NCBI RefSeq assembly: GCF_021018805.1
Contig: NC_086249.1
Span: forward strand, 79,882,472-79,946,471
Reading direction: 5' to 3'
Length of the DNA: 64,000 nt
DNA from: Prinia subflava
Taxonomy: Eukaryota; Chordata; Aves; Passeriformes; Cisticolidae
Below are positions 1-12,800 of this stretch, one piece after another (the first letter of the stretch is position 1; every line of letters begins with the position of its first letter). The position numbers were made by a program, and so were the translations under genes. The notes beneath the pieces are model-generated. The model was not told the origin of the DNA. It saw nothing but the letters and a program-made list of their open reading frames with translations, and made no database searches.

Positions 1-3000
1 ATGTAAATGCATCTGAGACTGAAGCTTCTTTGTGCTCATATTTGTAAGGTGTAAGCTGATCGGAGCAGCATGCCTGCAAAAGGCACGCCTTCTAAACTGC
101 GAAACAAGTGTCGAAATAAAAGCCATTAGAACTAAGGGAAAAAAGGTGCCATTTCCTAAATTAAGAGGTAGCCTCACAAGGATGTGAAAGACAAAGCACA
201 ATCAAGAATAGGTTAACAGGTTAAAAACTATGATTGTTTTAAATGGTAGCACTTAATTCCGAAAACAAGTAATGTTTCTAAATTCTGGATAAGTTCATGC
301 ACTTATTCCGTTTTGAGGAATTTGCAATGAAATTGCATTGAAGTGCAGAGCAATTAATGAATAAAAAAACCATATTTCCCGCCAGTCTACGACATTTTGA
401 AAACAAATTTCAAACCCTGAGCTAATTTCTTCAACAATATAAAAATCCATGTTTATCAGTGTGATAGGAAAGGTTGTCTTACACACATAAAGACAACAAA
501 AATTCCATTCAGGGGCACTGTCATGTAGATATATCCACAAACTCGGGTTTTTTTTGGGAACAGTGCTGCTTGAGGAATAGTCCTGTATCGCATTAACTCA
601 AAAATCTAAATTTATATAGTTAGCAGTTAAGGGATGGATATTTTCCCAGTAATTTTTTCCCACACTTGCTGCATCTGTCTGCAAAATGATATTATATTGC
701 ATGCTGGCTCATAGAATAAACTATAAGCACGTGCTTCAAGAAATGAAGAGAAAGGTGGATACTGCTTACTCAATTCTTTAAAATGATATAATTAAATTAG
801 GAATTTAAATCTGTACAACTCTACAGACAAATCCATCTGTTACTATTTTAAAATGCACTGTTCTTTAGTATGCTCATTTTAATATGCCAGTGAAATAGAA
901 CTTCAATTTGGAATAGAATATAAATGAATAGCATAAATTAGGTGAGTATTTCAGGGAAGCTGGTAAAGGTAAGAGATTCTACGTGCGAATTTGAGATAGT
1001 TTAAACACAGTATCAGCAATGCTTGTTGCCTGAAGACTCCCCTTTTTTTCAGCAAAGCACTTATAGAATGGGCAGTTGGATTGGTGACAAATAACGCTGG
1101 ATGAGCATAATTTTTATTGACTGCAGTGGGACTCTTCCCTATGAATCGAAATGTAAAATTTATCTGCAGAAGGCAGGAGGAGTTATTCTGCAATCCAATA
1201 AGGTTTGCTTCAGCCTTTGACATTCTGTTTTTGGCTTAGACTCTGAACTCCAAAATGGAAGAACTCTGCATCCTGTGTATTTCCGATCACTGGCCCGATT
1301 CTGCCTTCAATTTCAGCAGCGTAATAAAGAACAGCTTCTCTGGAAGCCAGAAGGTGAATTGGGATAAGGTCTGTGAGAGTAACATCAGGTCTCCATGATG
1401 TGGGAACTGCCTGGGGAAGGATTTTAGATCAGAGGACAAAGCAATAGCGGGCAAGTCCAGAGTGGTAAAGAATCTACTTTCACATGTTTGCAGCTTGAAG
1501 AATTTGTCTTTTATATAAATTGATAGCAATAGGGTGAAGTTACACACAGTTGCTGTTGCTTTGTTATTGAGTTTGGCGACTGGTATAGATGCATCTATCA
1601 CTTTGGTTTCTTACTGTGTTAGAGTAGTGCATATAAATAAAGGGGATAAATAACCTAATTTACTGTGAGCAAGAGTCACAGTATATTAAAAACAGTGGCA
1701 CAGAGAAAGCTTTTGCCTCTCCTGGAAAAAGTTTTATAACTGATCTTTGTAGTCATCATTTAAACTGGCAGGTACAGTACACAAAGATCCTTAAAGCCCA
1801 GGCACAAGCTTATTAAACCTTTTCAGAATATATTCTTGCCTAATACGACTCCACTGATGGAAAAGGCAATTTTTCTATTGACTCTACCAAAACTGAGTTT
1901 CACCCGAGTAATTGTAATTTTATTTCAAAACTATTTTGGTTTTGAACAAATAACTGCTATTAAGGTTACATGAATGAGTAAGCTCTGGGTGTTCACAGAT
2001 TGTGCATCTCCCACTTCTCATGGTTCCCTGAGGTGTCTTTCTGTTGTTATTTCCAAAGGGGACTTGTTAGGTGGGCTCCCACTGTCTTTCTGCAAACCCT
2101 GAAGCAGCTTGAGGAAGCGTGTGTTCCTTCCTGGAGGTGGGAAGGAAGGAAGATGCTTCAGACTGGTCCCTTTAGCACCTCATGAGGTGGTGAATCTCCA
2201 GCAGCACTGGGTAATGCTCTTTTGGCCTGGCATTCGTATCCTTCTGCACCCGTAGGGACCTGCAGTTATCACACACCATGATTTTTGTTAGTGCAGACCT
2301 GCATTTTGTTTCTAGTCATCAAGCAGACTTTTAATAAGCTGAGGATACTGTTGTTGGCTTCTGCACACATCAGATGCATTTCAGCATTGCAGTTGTTCAG
2401 TTGCCTATGTGGATTTAGGATTGGAACCTACAGAGCTCAATTAACAGCTCTCCCTTAGGAGAGAGAGTGGCCTGGTTTCTTTTTCTCATATCATCTCATG
2501 GCAGATGATTGGCAGAATTGCCTCCTCTCCCAAGCAAGCTGTTTCTCTGCCCTTCAGAAACATCGTGACAGAATTCTCCCTGACTCAGTGGCGAGGTGGT
2601 TTAGTTCCAGACGTGCATGTACATTTGGCTGTGCTCACAAGGCTTGTTACATCCTTGCTGATGGATGTCTGCACAAAGTTACATCCTTGCTCTGTGTGGG
2701 CAAAAAGTTTTTCCAAGGACTCTTTTTGCTTGCACTGGAACTGGCAGGGGAAAAAATAAGGGGAGAAAGAGTATTTGCCAGCATGGCATAGATCATGTCA
2801 GGAAGAATTCTGTGTGTATCCTGTTGAATGTGTGTCTGAAGAGCCAGCCCAGTTGCTGTCTAATATTCACTGTGTCTGGGCAAGGTGCAGGAAACAGCAT
2901 GGATTACAAATCCAGAGTCTGGCCACCAAGTATGAGCTACGCTGTCTCTCTCTGAAGTAGCCCTGGGACTCAAAGATATACTGGACACAATTTCTTTCTA

Positions 3001-6000
3001 GTTATCCCTGGTCTTGAAGGAAAGTGCTAACTTACTGCTGACCTCACCTGTATTAATAAGTAATTCTTATCCTCCAGTGGATGGCTCAGATGTGGAAGCC
3101 AATAAGCAGAGTCAGAGCCTATTCTTTGCTTTGTTCTCCCTCATATTTGCCTTAGGAAGGAAACATGGGCTTCCAAGTCTATAGCATGAGCTTTTAACAA
3201 CACCAGGGTCACCTGTTCATTTACTCGCTTCTACATGCAAGTCATCTCTCTGACTTCTCCTCATCAAGAATTCAGTTTCATAAGAAACACTAAAGAGCTG
3301 AAATGAAAAGACCAAGGAACCAGAGCTATCTTCAGATTGGGGTGTTTTTTGCTAGTTGTCACATGTTGCAGAAGTCATCCCCAAGCTGTGAAAAAGGGTG
3401 GACTTCAACTGCATTTGTAAAACAAGTAACAGGGTCAGGACTTCAAAGTGAACAGGGATGGGAGCTCCCTGCTGTTGTCTCTGGTGCTCTGTCCCACTGA
3501 CCTCAGCAGTCATCCTCCAGCCGGTGTTTTCATGGTACTGCACCAGCATTATAGGCAGAATCATGCAGTTAAAATCACAAATGTCATAAATCTCAGTTTG
3601 TCATGTTAGCAACATCACAAATCCTTCACAAGCAAAAGCCTAGCAGCATCCTAAAGACATGGGCAGTAGAATGTTCCTAAACCCTGACTGCTTTGATGAA
3701 CTTGAACAATGTTCTCATCCAATTTTCTGCTGAAGCACTGGAACTTTCTGTCCATTTCCCCCCATTTTTTCCTGTTATTTATTACTACTGGCAGCACTCA
3801 TTGGGTACTGTGTGCCTTAACTCCTTGTCAACGTCTAGTGGAAGTTGAAGATGCTAAATAATTTGAGGTGTTTGGGGATTTTTTATTAGAAAGCAGTCAG
3901 TGCTGGAATTCAAACCCTGGATATTCTGTATAGTTAAATAAATATCTAGAGACAGATGAGTTTTAGAGAAAATTTTATATGCAAAATTACATTGAATTAA
4001 TTTCTGCCTGCACTCTGAGTGGTTATGATATATGGAGGCATTACTGATGAGCGGCAGTGAGCTGGCTCTTTGGGTGAAAAGGTTAACTGAAATAAACATG
4101 GGTTTATGTAGCAGGTTTTTGAAGAAAAAATAATGTTCCTTATCTGCTGAATCATCAAGATGTCAGAATGGAGGAAAAAAAAAAAGTGTTTGGAATCAGA
4201 ATTTTCTTGATGTACAGTGCAATACTTCCTTCCAAAGAAGAAATACATATTTGCCTGGATGGTGTTATCAGTAGGGAGACAGATTCATTTCCTGAAACCT
4301 TTGCAGGCAGAGAAAACCTTTGCAGGCAGAGAAGCTGTGGTGCCCAGCCTGCCCAGGGCAGCACACTCTGGCTCAGAGGCAGCCCAGCCTGTGCAGAGCC
4401 AGGCAGGGCAGCACGAAAGGCCAGGAGTAATCCCTGCAGTCCAGGCAGCACAGGAGGCACAGCAAAGTGTGCACCTGCATGGAGGAGAAGGCCTCTCCTG
4501 CTCTGCCATCTCTTACCCTTCCCTGACCTCCTGCTGACCATGGAGGTCTGATTTAGGGCATTTGTACCTGAAGGGATCGAGAAGATTCTTGCCTCTGTCC
4601 TGATCACCACGACCAGCCTTCATCTCCTTAAATTAAGGGTTTATCAGACATAACCAAAGTCAAAAAAGAGCACCCTGATACCACTTGATCGGAAAGCAGT
4701 CAAGAATTCATCCTTCATGCCTGCTCCCACTGCAAGTGTCCCTCCTAGGGTTGTCTGGCCAACAGCATTTGCAGTTCCAGGGCAATGTGCACTGTTCCTG
4801 TGGATGGGATTCATAGACTCAAGTGAGATTGCAGCTTTGCACAAGTCCCACACACTGGTTTTGCCTGGTTAGGAACAGCTGAAGAAAGTTAGTTTTCTTA
4901 CAGGAATGACTTTATGCTTTGAAAATGGGTCATCATTTTCTTCTTGATTTAAAATGCAAGGGCGCTTTCCCAAGAGTGACTTGGTTGCTGGTTATTCATT
5001 GCTCCGGAGCTGGTTATTGCTACTACACTGTTTCATGTAACTTTGCATCTGGTCTGGGAAATGCTGCCTTGCTTTCTGCTGTACACAGCCTGAAACCCCC
5101 CCTGGCATCATCTCTGCTGCAAGGGAGTGCAGAGAGATCAGTAGCAAAGCTGCTCCCATCGTGCATACTTTCCAAATGCTTTAAGACAAGTAAAGAAATG
5201 TGAAGAGTGATGTTGTTTAATGGTGGTTTGCAAACATACAGGCTATGTATCATACTTTAAACATGCGGATACATTTTTTAAGATGGTTAAAACCACAATT
5301 AAAATATGGGGAGGTTTAGCCAATTACACAAAGTCACAAAGTGAGTCAGCAAGTTTTAGCCTCCACTGTCAATAGGAAGACTTGGCAAAACCTGTTCCTA
5401 CCTTGCTTTGGTATTTTCAGTTCAGAACTTTACGGTGCAAACATTTTCTGGTTTGTTTAAATAACAAAGGCAGGAGTTGTGATGTCAATATGGGAAACAA
5501 CTCTTAGGCTGATTGATCTTGTGTTCCCCACCTTTGAGGATACATAAAATGTACCACAGAATATTATCCTATTTTACAGGGCTCTTAAATGTGTTGCAGT
5601 TACTCTTGCAAAGATGTTAAATATGTTGCTGAAATTGGTTAAATAGAAGCTATTGTATGAAAAATGAGAAAGCAAGTAGAGACATATGAGAAAAGCTGTG
5701 TTTTGAAATGGTGTCACTTTTTTTTGCAAGGAATAGGCATTGAAAGACAACTTTAATTAAAGTCTTTATTTTCTAGCGTATTTCACAGTTTAAAGATAGT
5801 AAACAGTAAGCAGTGTTTCTCATTTGGTGATAAAACTTAATCTTTCCCTGAAAAAAAAATATTGTGGCCATTTAGGGCAGGGAACCTTCTCCTCCTGTGG
5901 ATAGCACTGGGTATAAACAGGAGGAGGATTGTCCTGTTGTCAGAAGCTAGGTGGCATTTGGGCACCTGTCACCGTGGCTGTAAGATCATGTTGCTTTTCC

Positions 6001-9000
6001 AGATTCTCTTGCCCATCTGACTTTGCTTCAGTCCTTGTCTCACCCAGGTCTTTCTGCACAGAATTGAACTTTACTGTTTCTGTTTTCTATGCTCTTTTTG
6101 AAGTAAATGGAAGCCTTTCTCTCTCTTGATTTTCCCCTCCAAACCTATTCCTTTTATGTTCTAAAATTTTCTGCAGCTTTCATGCTGGGCTGATACTCTT
6201 CTCAAACTTGCAGTTTGCTCTGAGACAGAAATATCTCTGTTCCAAAACCAACACAGTTTATAGCAAGAGGTGGGTCAAGGTGCTAAAATCTTACTGAAAA
6301 TGTTGGAGATCAATGTTTGAGAAGCATTGTTTTATTTTTCCAGTTGTTTATAAAGAAACGGCTCAGATAGAGGCACTTATGGTGTCAGTCTATGGGCCCT
6401 CTTCCATCTTCCAAACATTTATTTTAGCCACAGAGAAAAGGTGGCAGAGAGTTGGAAAAGGAAAATAAATGTTACCCTTTGCTGAAAATAGACTTTTGGT
6501 TTGAAAAAACAGAAGAAAATAAAATGAAAATGACAAGACTTTGTTCTTAATTGAAGTGAAACAGAAGCATTTTGAATAGGTTCAAGGGAACACACGCTTC
6601 CAGAAGAGCCTGTCATCACTGTACTTTTCTGAGCTGTGGAAGATTTCAGGTGTGTATTCTTACTCTTCCTCACAAGGAGCAGACACTTGAAACTCTTGAA
6701 CCCTTCCATTTGAACCCTTCCATTTGGACAACCTGTAGCTTCTGGCTTGCCCCCAGTTAATGCTTCTCTTTCCCTCTGGATTTTGAACAAGAGTCTTGAA
6801 CTGCAAATGGAAATTTCATTGAAACTGATGTGTTTCTATTTTCATTAAATTGTAATTTCCTGGGAAAAATAAGAGTTTGGAAAATTCTGGCGAAATTGAC
6901 TGACATAGCACATATAGCTCTCAAAACAGAGGGGATGCTGAAGACAATTATTTTAGGTCCAAACTCTGTTCTTGGCTTCAGAGGCAAAATATGGGTGCAG
7001 CTGAGGGCACACACCCTTTGATTTGCCAGGGAAGTAAAGCATTTCTCCAAACAAGTGAATTGAATATTGTGTCCCTTTTAGTGCAGTAATGATTACACAA
7101 CTCTGTTTACTCTCTGGGGTTTTTTTCAGCTCATCCATCATCCACAGCTCAGATTTCTACAGTGATTTCACCAAGCTGGTTTGCTGTATGATGCAAAATG
7201 GAAGTCAAGTTAATTTCGCGCTCTACCCACCTCAGTCTGATTAACTCAAATTAAATTTTGTGCTAATAAGTCTGAGTGTGTGACCATAATTGGAAAGCCT
7301 TGAGCTCCTCTGACTGCAGGGAAAGTGGTTTTTTTTTCCCCTCACGTCATGAAAACATTTGAATTATAACATCTGGGAAATTTGCAACAAACAATGGTAT
7401 CGGTTTGAGGCCTCCATACAAAGTTTTTCTGTTTCTCATCAGGATTGCAGCCCTTGGAACATTTGGTCCGTCTGCCCACCAGGGGAAAACTAAAGAAGCA
7501 GGGACATTCACCTATTAAGGGGAAGCTGCAGAACATCTGTGCTTCTCCATGAAGTGGAAATTCTCCTAGACTAATAAGTGGCTGCTATTTCTTAAATAAC
7601 TGGACAATTACCTAAATCTGTTACAAAAATCTGAACCGGTCAAGTCGGTGGGAAGTCTGGCTAAGGTTGAAGTCATTCACTAGCAACTTGGAGAAAAAGG
7701 AAAAAAACACAGATTAGAGCTGAAAGATGGAAGGCAAGGCAAGACTCTGATCTAAGGATAAAGAAAGCTTCAGCATGGTAGGGAAATAGTTTGGTGAATG
7801 TGAGTTTGAGCTTATAGTCCTATAAGGCCTATATACTTCTTGTATTTGCTAAGGCAAAGAGCTACTATTTTGCTTAATTCCAGAGAGACCTCTTGCTCCA
7901 GTTATCACCTGGTCCCAGAAGAATAAAATCATAAACCCTAAGTAAAACTACAGCAGGTGGAGTTTGGGAAAAGGTAACTCTGTGTTCTGAGAAATCCTGG
8001 TATCTGTGAAGAAGACCAAGGAAATGTGCCCAAGTACCTGGTGCCAGAGATGATGCAGGAGCACACTGAGATTTCAATAATGTAGAAGCATGTAAATCTG
8101 GTTGGATTACAAACAGAGAAGCCTAGTGAATGTCAAACAGGATGGAAGTAGTTGTAAATATACCTGCATTATAATGGAACATCTACACCTCCTGATGGGA
8201 ATTCATGGGGGTGTATATCATCCGTGGGCTATCTCCCGTAGCAGCAGGAACATCATGATTGCATAGCAAGTTTATTTAGTATGGAACAAGCCAGCAAACC
8301 CTAATGAAGGGTTTGAGAGTCAGAAATGTCAGCACTCACCAGAGTGCTGTTCAGCAGAGGTTTTGAAGTCAAGCCCTGCTCTCTAACCTTGGGATCAATG
8401 GGGATTTGCTTTTATTTTCCACAGAGGTGGGATCAAAAGCAGAGGCACGATGAAATACCTAACTGGAAGGACTGTGGCACCACTTCTGTGTCTCTATACC
8501 TGAATTTAGTTTTAGCAATATGGAACGGGCCTCTCCTCCTTGTCCTTTGTCTCTCTGACAAATAGCCTTATAAACAAAGCATTCTCAAAGCAGAAAGAGC
8601 AGACTGTGCATGGCTCTAACAACAACATGTTTTTGGTCTGAATGCCCCATAATATAGGAAAATCAGAGTACAAAATAACTGAAAATAAGACAAGCTAGCC
8701 TACTTGTACATTATTTCTATTGCAAAATGAAGCAGTGGGATCTGGACTTGTGTAGCAAATAACCCTAAATTTCTTCCCTCCCTCCTGCCATGGGAGTTTA
8801 AATTAGCCAGGGAGTATTGTCTGTATGTGACATCATCTTGAAACAACAGCTTTAAAAGTGGGGACAGGTAATATTATCCATTAATTATATTCCACATCTG
8901 TAAAGCATATACAGTGCAGTGTGGATAAATAGCACAACCTTTGGCAGGGAATTTCCTGAATATCTGTAGCCAGATTTCTCATTTACAGTTTTCTCATGGT

Positions 9001-10361
9001 TTTGTGCAATGGGAGAAGATTGGTCTCTAGCAGTGGATGGGGAAGGGTAGGATTTTAATGAGATATGATAATGAAGCAAATGAAGGGGGCTTCATTTCCC
9101 ATTTCCTTCATTGTGCCACCTTCCTTAGTGGAAGTCAGCTGTAAACCCTGGTGCTTGAAAACATAACATATGCCCAGTGGGCCAACATTTGTGATGGTAT
9201 CTTTTTATTTATTTCTTTTTACACTAGGTGTGGGGAGTATTATTATTTTAGCAAATAAAAGGCATGAACTGAGGTCCCAAGAATGGAGTTGCTACACCAG
9301 TACTTGTGGATTGACATGTATATGGTCAGTCATGGTTTGATTTAGGCTCTGCTGAGGCCTTGATTTAAGTCTTATGTTTGGCTGCAACAGGACAAAGTCA
9401 CAGAGAAATCTGTTCAAGAGCTAAAGATCCTACCTGAACCGTTGGAGACCCTCAAAGCACAGATTTCCTTCTGACACACAGGAGAAAATAGGAGCCCAAG
9501 CACGGTGCAAATGTTCTCCTGTTGGTCTGAGCAGCTGCTGTTACTCAGGAGGCTGCTTCAAGCTGGGGGTGCTGTCTCTGAGCCTGCCACTCTGTGCCAA
9601 GTGTGAGCTCTCCCACACCCAGAGTGGCTAGAGAGGAGGCTCCAAGTCACGCTGCTGTGCTCTTTTCCGAGCGCTCCCACTCTCTTACTCCTCACACTTC
9701 TCCGTGCCAGAGGATGAGGCAAGGATAGACTTCAACCCACTTATTCCGTGGTATGTTTTTGAGTGGTTTGTTTGGCCTCAATAGATAAGTCACAAATTTT
9801 CTTGTCATTGTGACTGGCTCTTGCTATATTATCAGCTTGAATGTTGCTGAGGGGTTTTTGAACTGGGGATGTGACTGGGCTTTTAATAGTCTGTGGCATA
9901 TGGGAATATACATTAAGCCATTGAGAATATTTCATCACAAAGGATCTTTGGAAAGATCACGTCATATACACCTGCCAAGAAGCATCTCAAATAATTGAGT
10001 TGATGATAGTGGAACGAGTAAACTGTTTATGAGAGAGTGACACTTCATCCAGCACACAGAGGACTAGCATTATAATTAATTAATTCTCATAGGTGTTTCC
10101 TTAGTACAGATGCTATGGTTTTCTGTACTTCATCTTTGACAGGGGAATGCAAGGAGGAGTGAAAAGGCTCTGTCTTTTTTGTCATTTTTGTCATTTTTGT
10201 CTTCCCTCTTGTTAATGCCTCACACAATTGGTAGTTTCAAGGTCACTTTATTTACTGATGATTCTCTGTCACCAGCAATACCATTGCTGTGCTGAAATGA
10301 ATCAAAATATGTTTGTTGTAACATCATCCTAGATCCCTTATTTTATCTCCCTTCCCAACAG
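1..10361. other. Unique AT-rich DNA, no gene recognised
   Basis: I see no recognisable gene, transposon or RNA in this stretch. Open frames on both strands are short, mutually overlapping and carry no domain I know. GC-richer patches at about 4290-4520 and 9480-9720 hold the longest of them (127 codons on plus, 151 on minus around 4160-4610), but both strands are open over the same bases, which points to base composition rather than coding. Small direct repeats occur at 4294-4332 (a 19-nt unit twice) and about 6697-6726 (a 14-nt unit twice), and a 9-nt TTTTTGTCA-type unit is repeated about three times near 10171-10203. Confidence 0.6.
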
Positions 10362-10379
10362 TGGTAAAATAGCTATAAG
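10362..10379 (+). other. Candidate 18-nt microexon (weak)
   Basis: A pyrimidine-rich run (10336-10357) ends in a CAACAG acceptor, followed by 18 bases and a GTAAGT donor. The frame offset by one base is open through the segment and the other two contain stops. The length is a multiple of three. Good splice sites this close together do arise by chance, so without transcript or conservation evidence this is only a flag. Confidence 0.15.
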
Positions 10380-12639
10380 GTAAGTTCAATTAATATAAAA
10401 ATAAAATTTGCTTAGAGCATATGTTTTAGAGCCCTGGTATTTAATGACAAACCACATTATTCAAACAGGAATAAAAATATTTATAGATTGTGTTTTTTAG
10501 ATGGGTTTGCAATAGAGCCAGCATGGGTAACGTATGATGGAATTCCACAATCACATTCCTCCCACACATATTGATGGAAACCCTCCCATCCAAACACAAT
10601 TGCATACATCTTTTTTTTCAATCTGTGCATACATTATTACTGTAGAGGTGGAAGAGCTGCATACATAAACTGCTCACTGCCCTACCTGCAGTAACAGAGC
10701 CACAAGTCAGCTCTTGGATGCACCCATCTGAATTTTTATTATTTACATCATTTGATGAATGTGGATTCCTGCCAGCATCCCATTGAAATGCAATTGTTAA
10801 CAAATCTGAGTGTTACCAAGACCTCTGAAAAATAAGGTAAAAACTTGGCAAGATAACTTGCAACCTCTAATATCTTTTTAAGTCAAATACACAACAACAG
10901 TAGCACATCTTTCTACCAATTTTTTAGAGCTATACTAAGCTGAAAGAACAGGATGAAAATATTTTGCTTTGATGCTGCATTATTCCTTTCTTAGGTGCCT
11001 GGAATATGATGCAGATTTGTGTCATTTTGTATCCTGGCAGTTCTCAGGATTTTAAGGAATGTCAGTTTAACACAAACGGAATGTTGGATCCACGTGTGAT
11101 CAAGTATGCAGTGTGCTTGTAGACACACTTAACATGATGATTAGCAGTTCTGTCCTTTATAAAAAACCTCTGGCTGACAATTTTGCGAGGTTTGAGAGCT
11201 GTGACTGCTTATGGACTTTTACAAGCGTTGCTTTGACTGGTGCACTGGAATTTTGCTTCGGTTTTGCAGTGGCATTCATCTTAGGAATAATCTCTATCAG
11301 TAACACCTGATCTCTTACTGACAAGGTGACATTAGTTCTGTGAGTGGTCTTTCCTTAACTTTCTTCTTCATTAAGACAGCATCTTTGGTTTATTTGCTAC
11401 CTATGTCTTCATTGCTCTGATTTTGAAGAGTGATTTTTCTTTTACTCTGGCAGCATAATTTCTTGTGACAGCCACCCACTGTGTTTGTGGGTTCTCATTC
11501 ATTTGCCACAGACTTTTCCTTCATTTGCAGGTGTATAACCTCCACATAAGATGCACACACTCACAGCTATGTTTTGATTGGAAATGGATTTTATCAGCAC
11601 TTTCATTATCCCAATACTTTTAGCAGTACTTTTTGCTTAGTTTCAGTCAACCTGAGTTCTTACTGAATTTTTCTCATATATTACCTAGTATTGGATCTAT
11701 TTCATCCCCATAAATAAACACAGAATCCTTCATTAGCAAACCTGTCATAAACCACTCTGTGGGTTCACTTTGGATCTTGTTCCAAGTCATTAAATTCATA
11801 GCTTGCCAATACTGGATTAGCTTTTTTGGAGAGAACAGTTTAGATATTCAGCTAAAATCTAGCCAAGCTCTATCCATGTTGCTGCCTCTTCTTCCTACTC
11901 AGGTTAAACAGAAAATGTGTAGTTCCTTCTTTATTGTGACCTGCAGTGAAATGCAAGCCAAGTTTGTCTGTTGCTTGGAGTCCCACTGCTTGTCAGAAGA
12001 GCTGCCTTTCTCTCCTTCAGCTACACTAGGCATGGACTCCAGAATATTCTGTCCTCTCAGGGAGTGTCCTGTCCTTTGCCCTGTGTTAAGCCCTACCATA
12101 TGTTGCACTGTACTGAGATTTGGAAATTAGGACTCTGTACCATGGGAATTATGGCAGTACAAAGTTCTCCAAAATGTGTTAGAAAAGTGTGTGTATGTGA
12201 GACTGGTGTTAGAATTATTTTCCTATTTGCTTTACCATATGTAGGTATAGTAAATAAGGGCAGTGAAGTAAAAACAGGGCAGTAAAAATTATAGTTTAAC
12301 AAGAGAATATACTAAAACCTTCTTTACCATTCTTGTGACAAAGTACAGTCTCAGCATCATTAATGAATTTTGCTTCCTGTAGGCATCAGCTGTGCCTTTT
12401 AAAAAAAAAGATCCAGTGAGAAGAGCACCTTTTCCTGCTGATCTGGTCAGCTTCCAAGCATATCAAATGGAAATAAGCATATTAGAAAGAACTGAGCAGA
12501 CCTCATGAAATGATTTACAATAGTGTCTCAGGGTCACTCCCAATAAATTGTATGGTAATTGTTCACATCTGACTGTAAGCTTTCAGATGTAAACTAAAAA
12601 GAAAGAAACAAACAAAAGTATGGTATTTTCCTGGCCAAT
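10380..12639. other. Unique AT-rich DNA, no gene recognised
   Basis: No domain, repeat family or structural RNA is recognisable here. An open frame of 123 codons at 11759-12130 overlaps open frames on the other strand and in another plus-strand frame over the same bases, so I do not call it a gene. Confidence 0.6.
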
Positions 12640-12800
12640 AATTATAAGTTCAGCAGCGTTTGGCAGAACATTAGCATATTAATTATATGGTAATCTTGCA
12701 AAAACAACCCAATCATAATGTGTTGCTAGCTGCTATCTTTGGATAGCATTTTGACAGCAGCCTTCATGCTTTAGGAGCCAATGCCAAAATAATATGGGTG
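12640..12800. promoter_or_regulatory. Possible conserved regulatory element (homeodomain/POU/MEIS-type motifs)
   Basis: The segment packs several developmental factor-type motifs: CCAATAATTA near 12645, ATTAGCAT (an octamer variant) at 12670-12677, TTAATTA at 12679-12685, and a TTGACAGC MEIS/PKNOX-type site at 12751-12758. Bird and mammal enhancers commonly look like this, but AT-rich DNA generates such motifs readily. Conservation cannot be tested from one sequence. Confidence 0.25.

Noticed and set aside
4155..4610. 151-codon minus-strand frame and 127-codon plus-strand frame
   Set aside because: Both strands are open over the same GC-rich patch, with no recognisable domain and no splice-site arrangement. 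Composition explains it.
9434..9470. Minus-strand exon-like 37-base segment with strong pyrimidine tract
   Set aside because: The length is not a multiple of three, the strand is opposite to the better candidates, and the peptide is unrecognised. Chance is the simpler reading.
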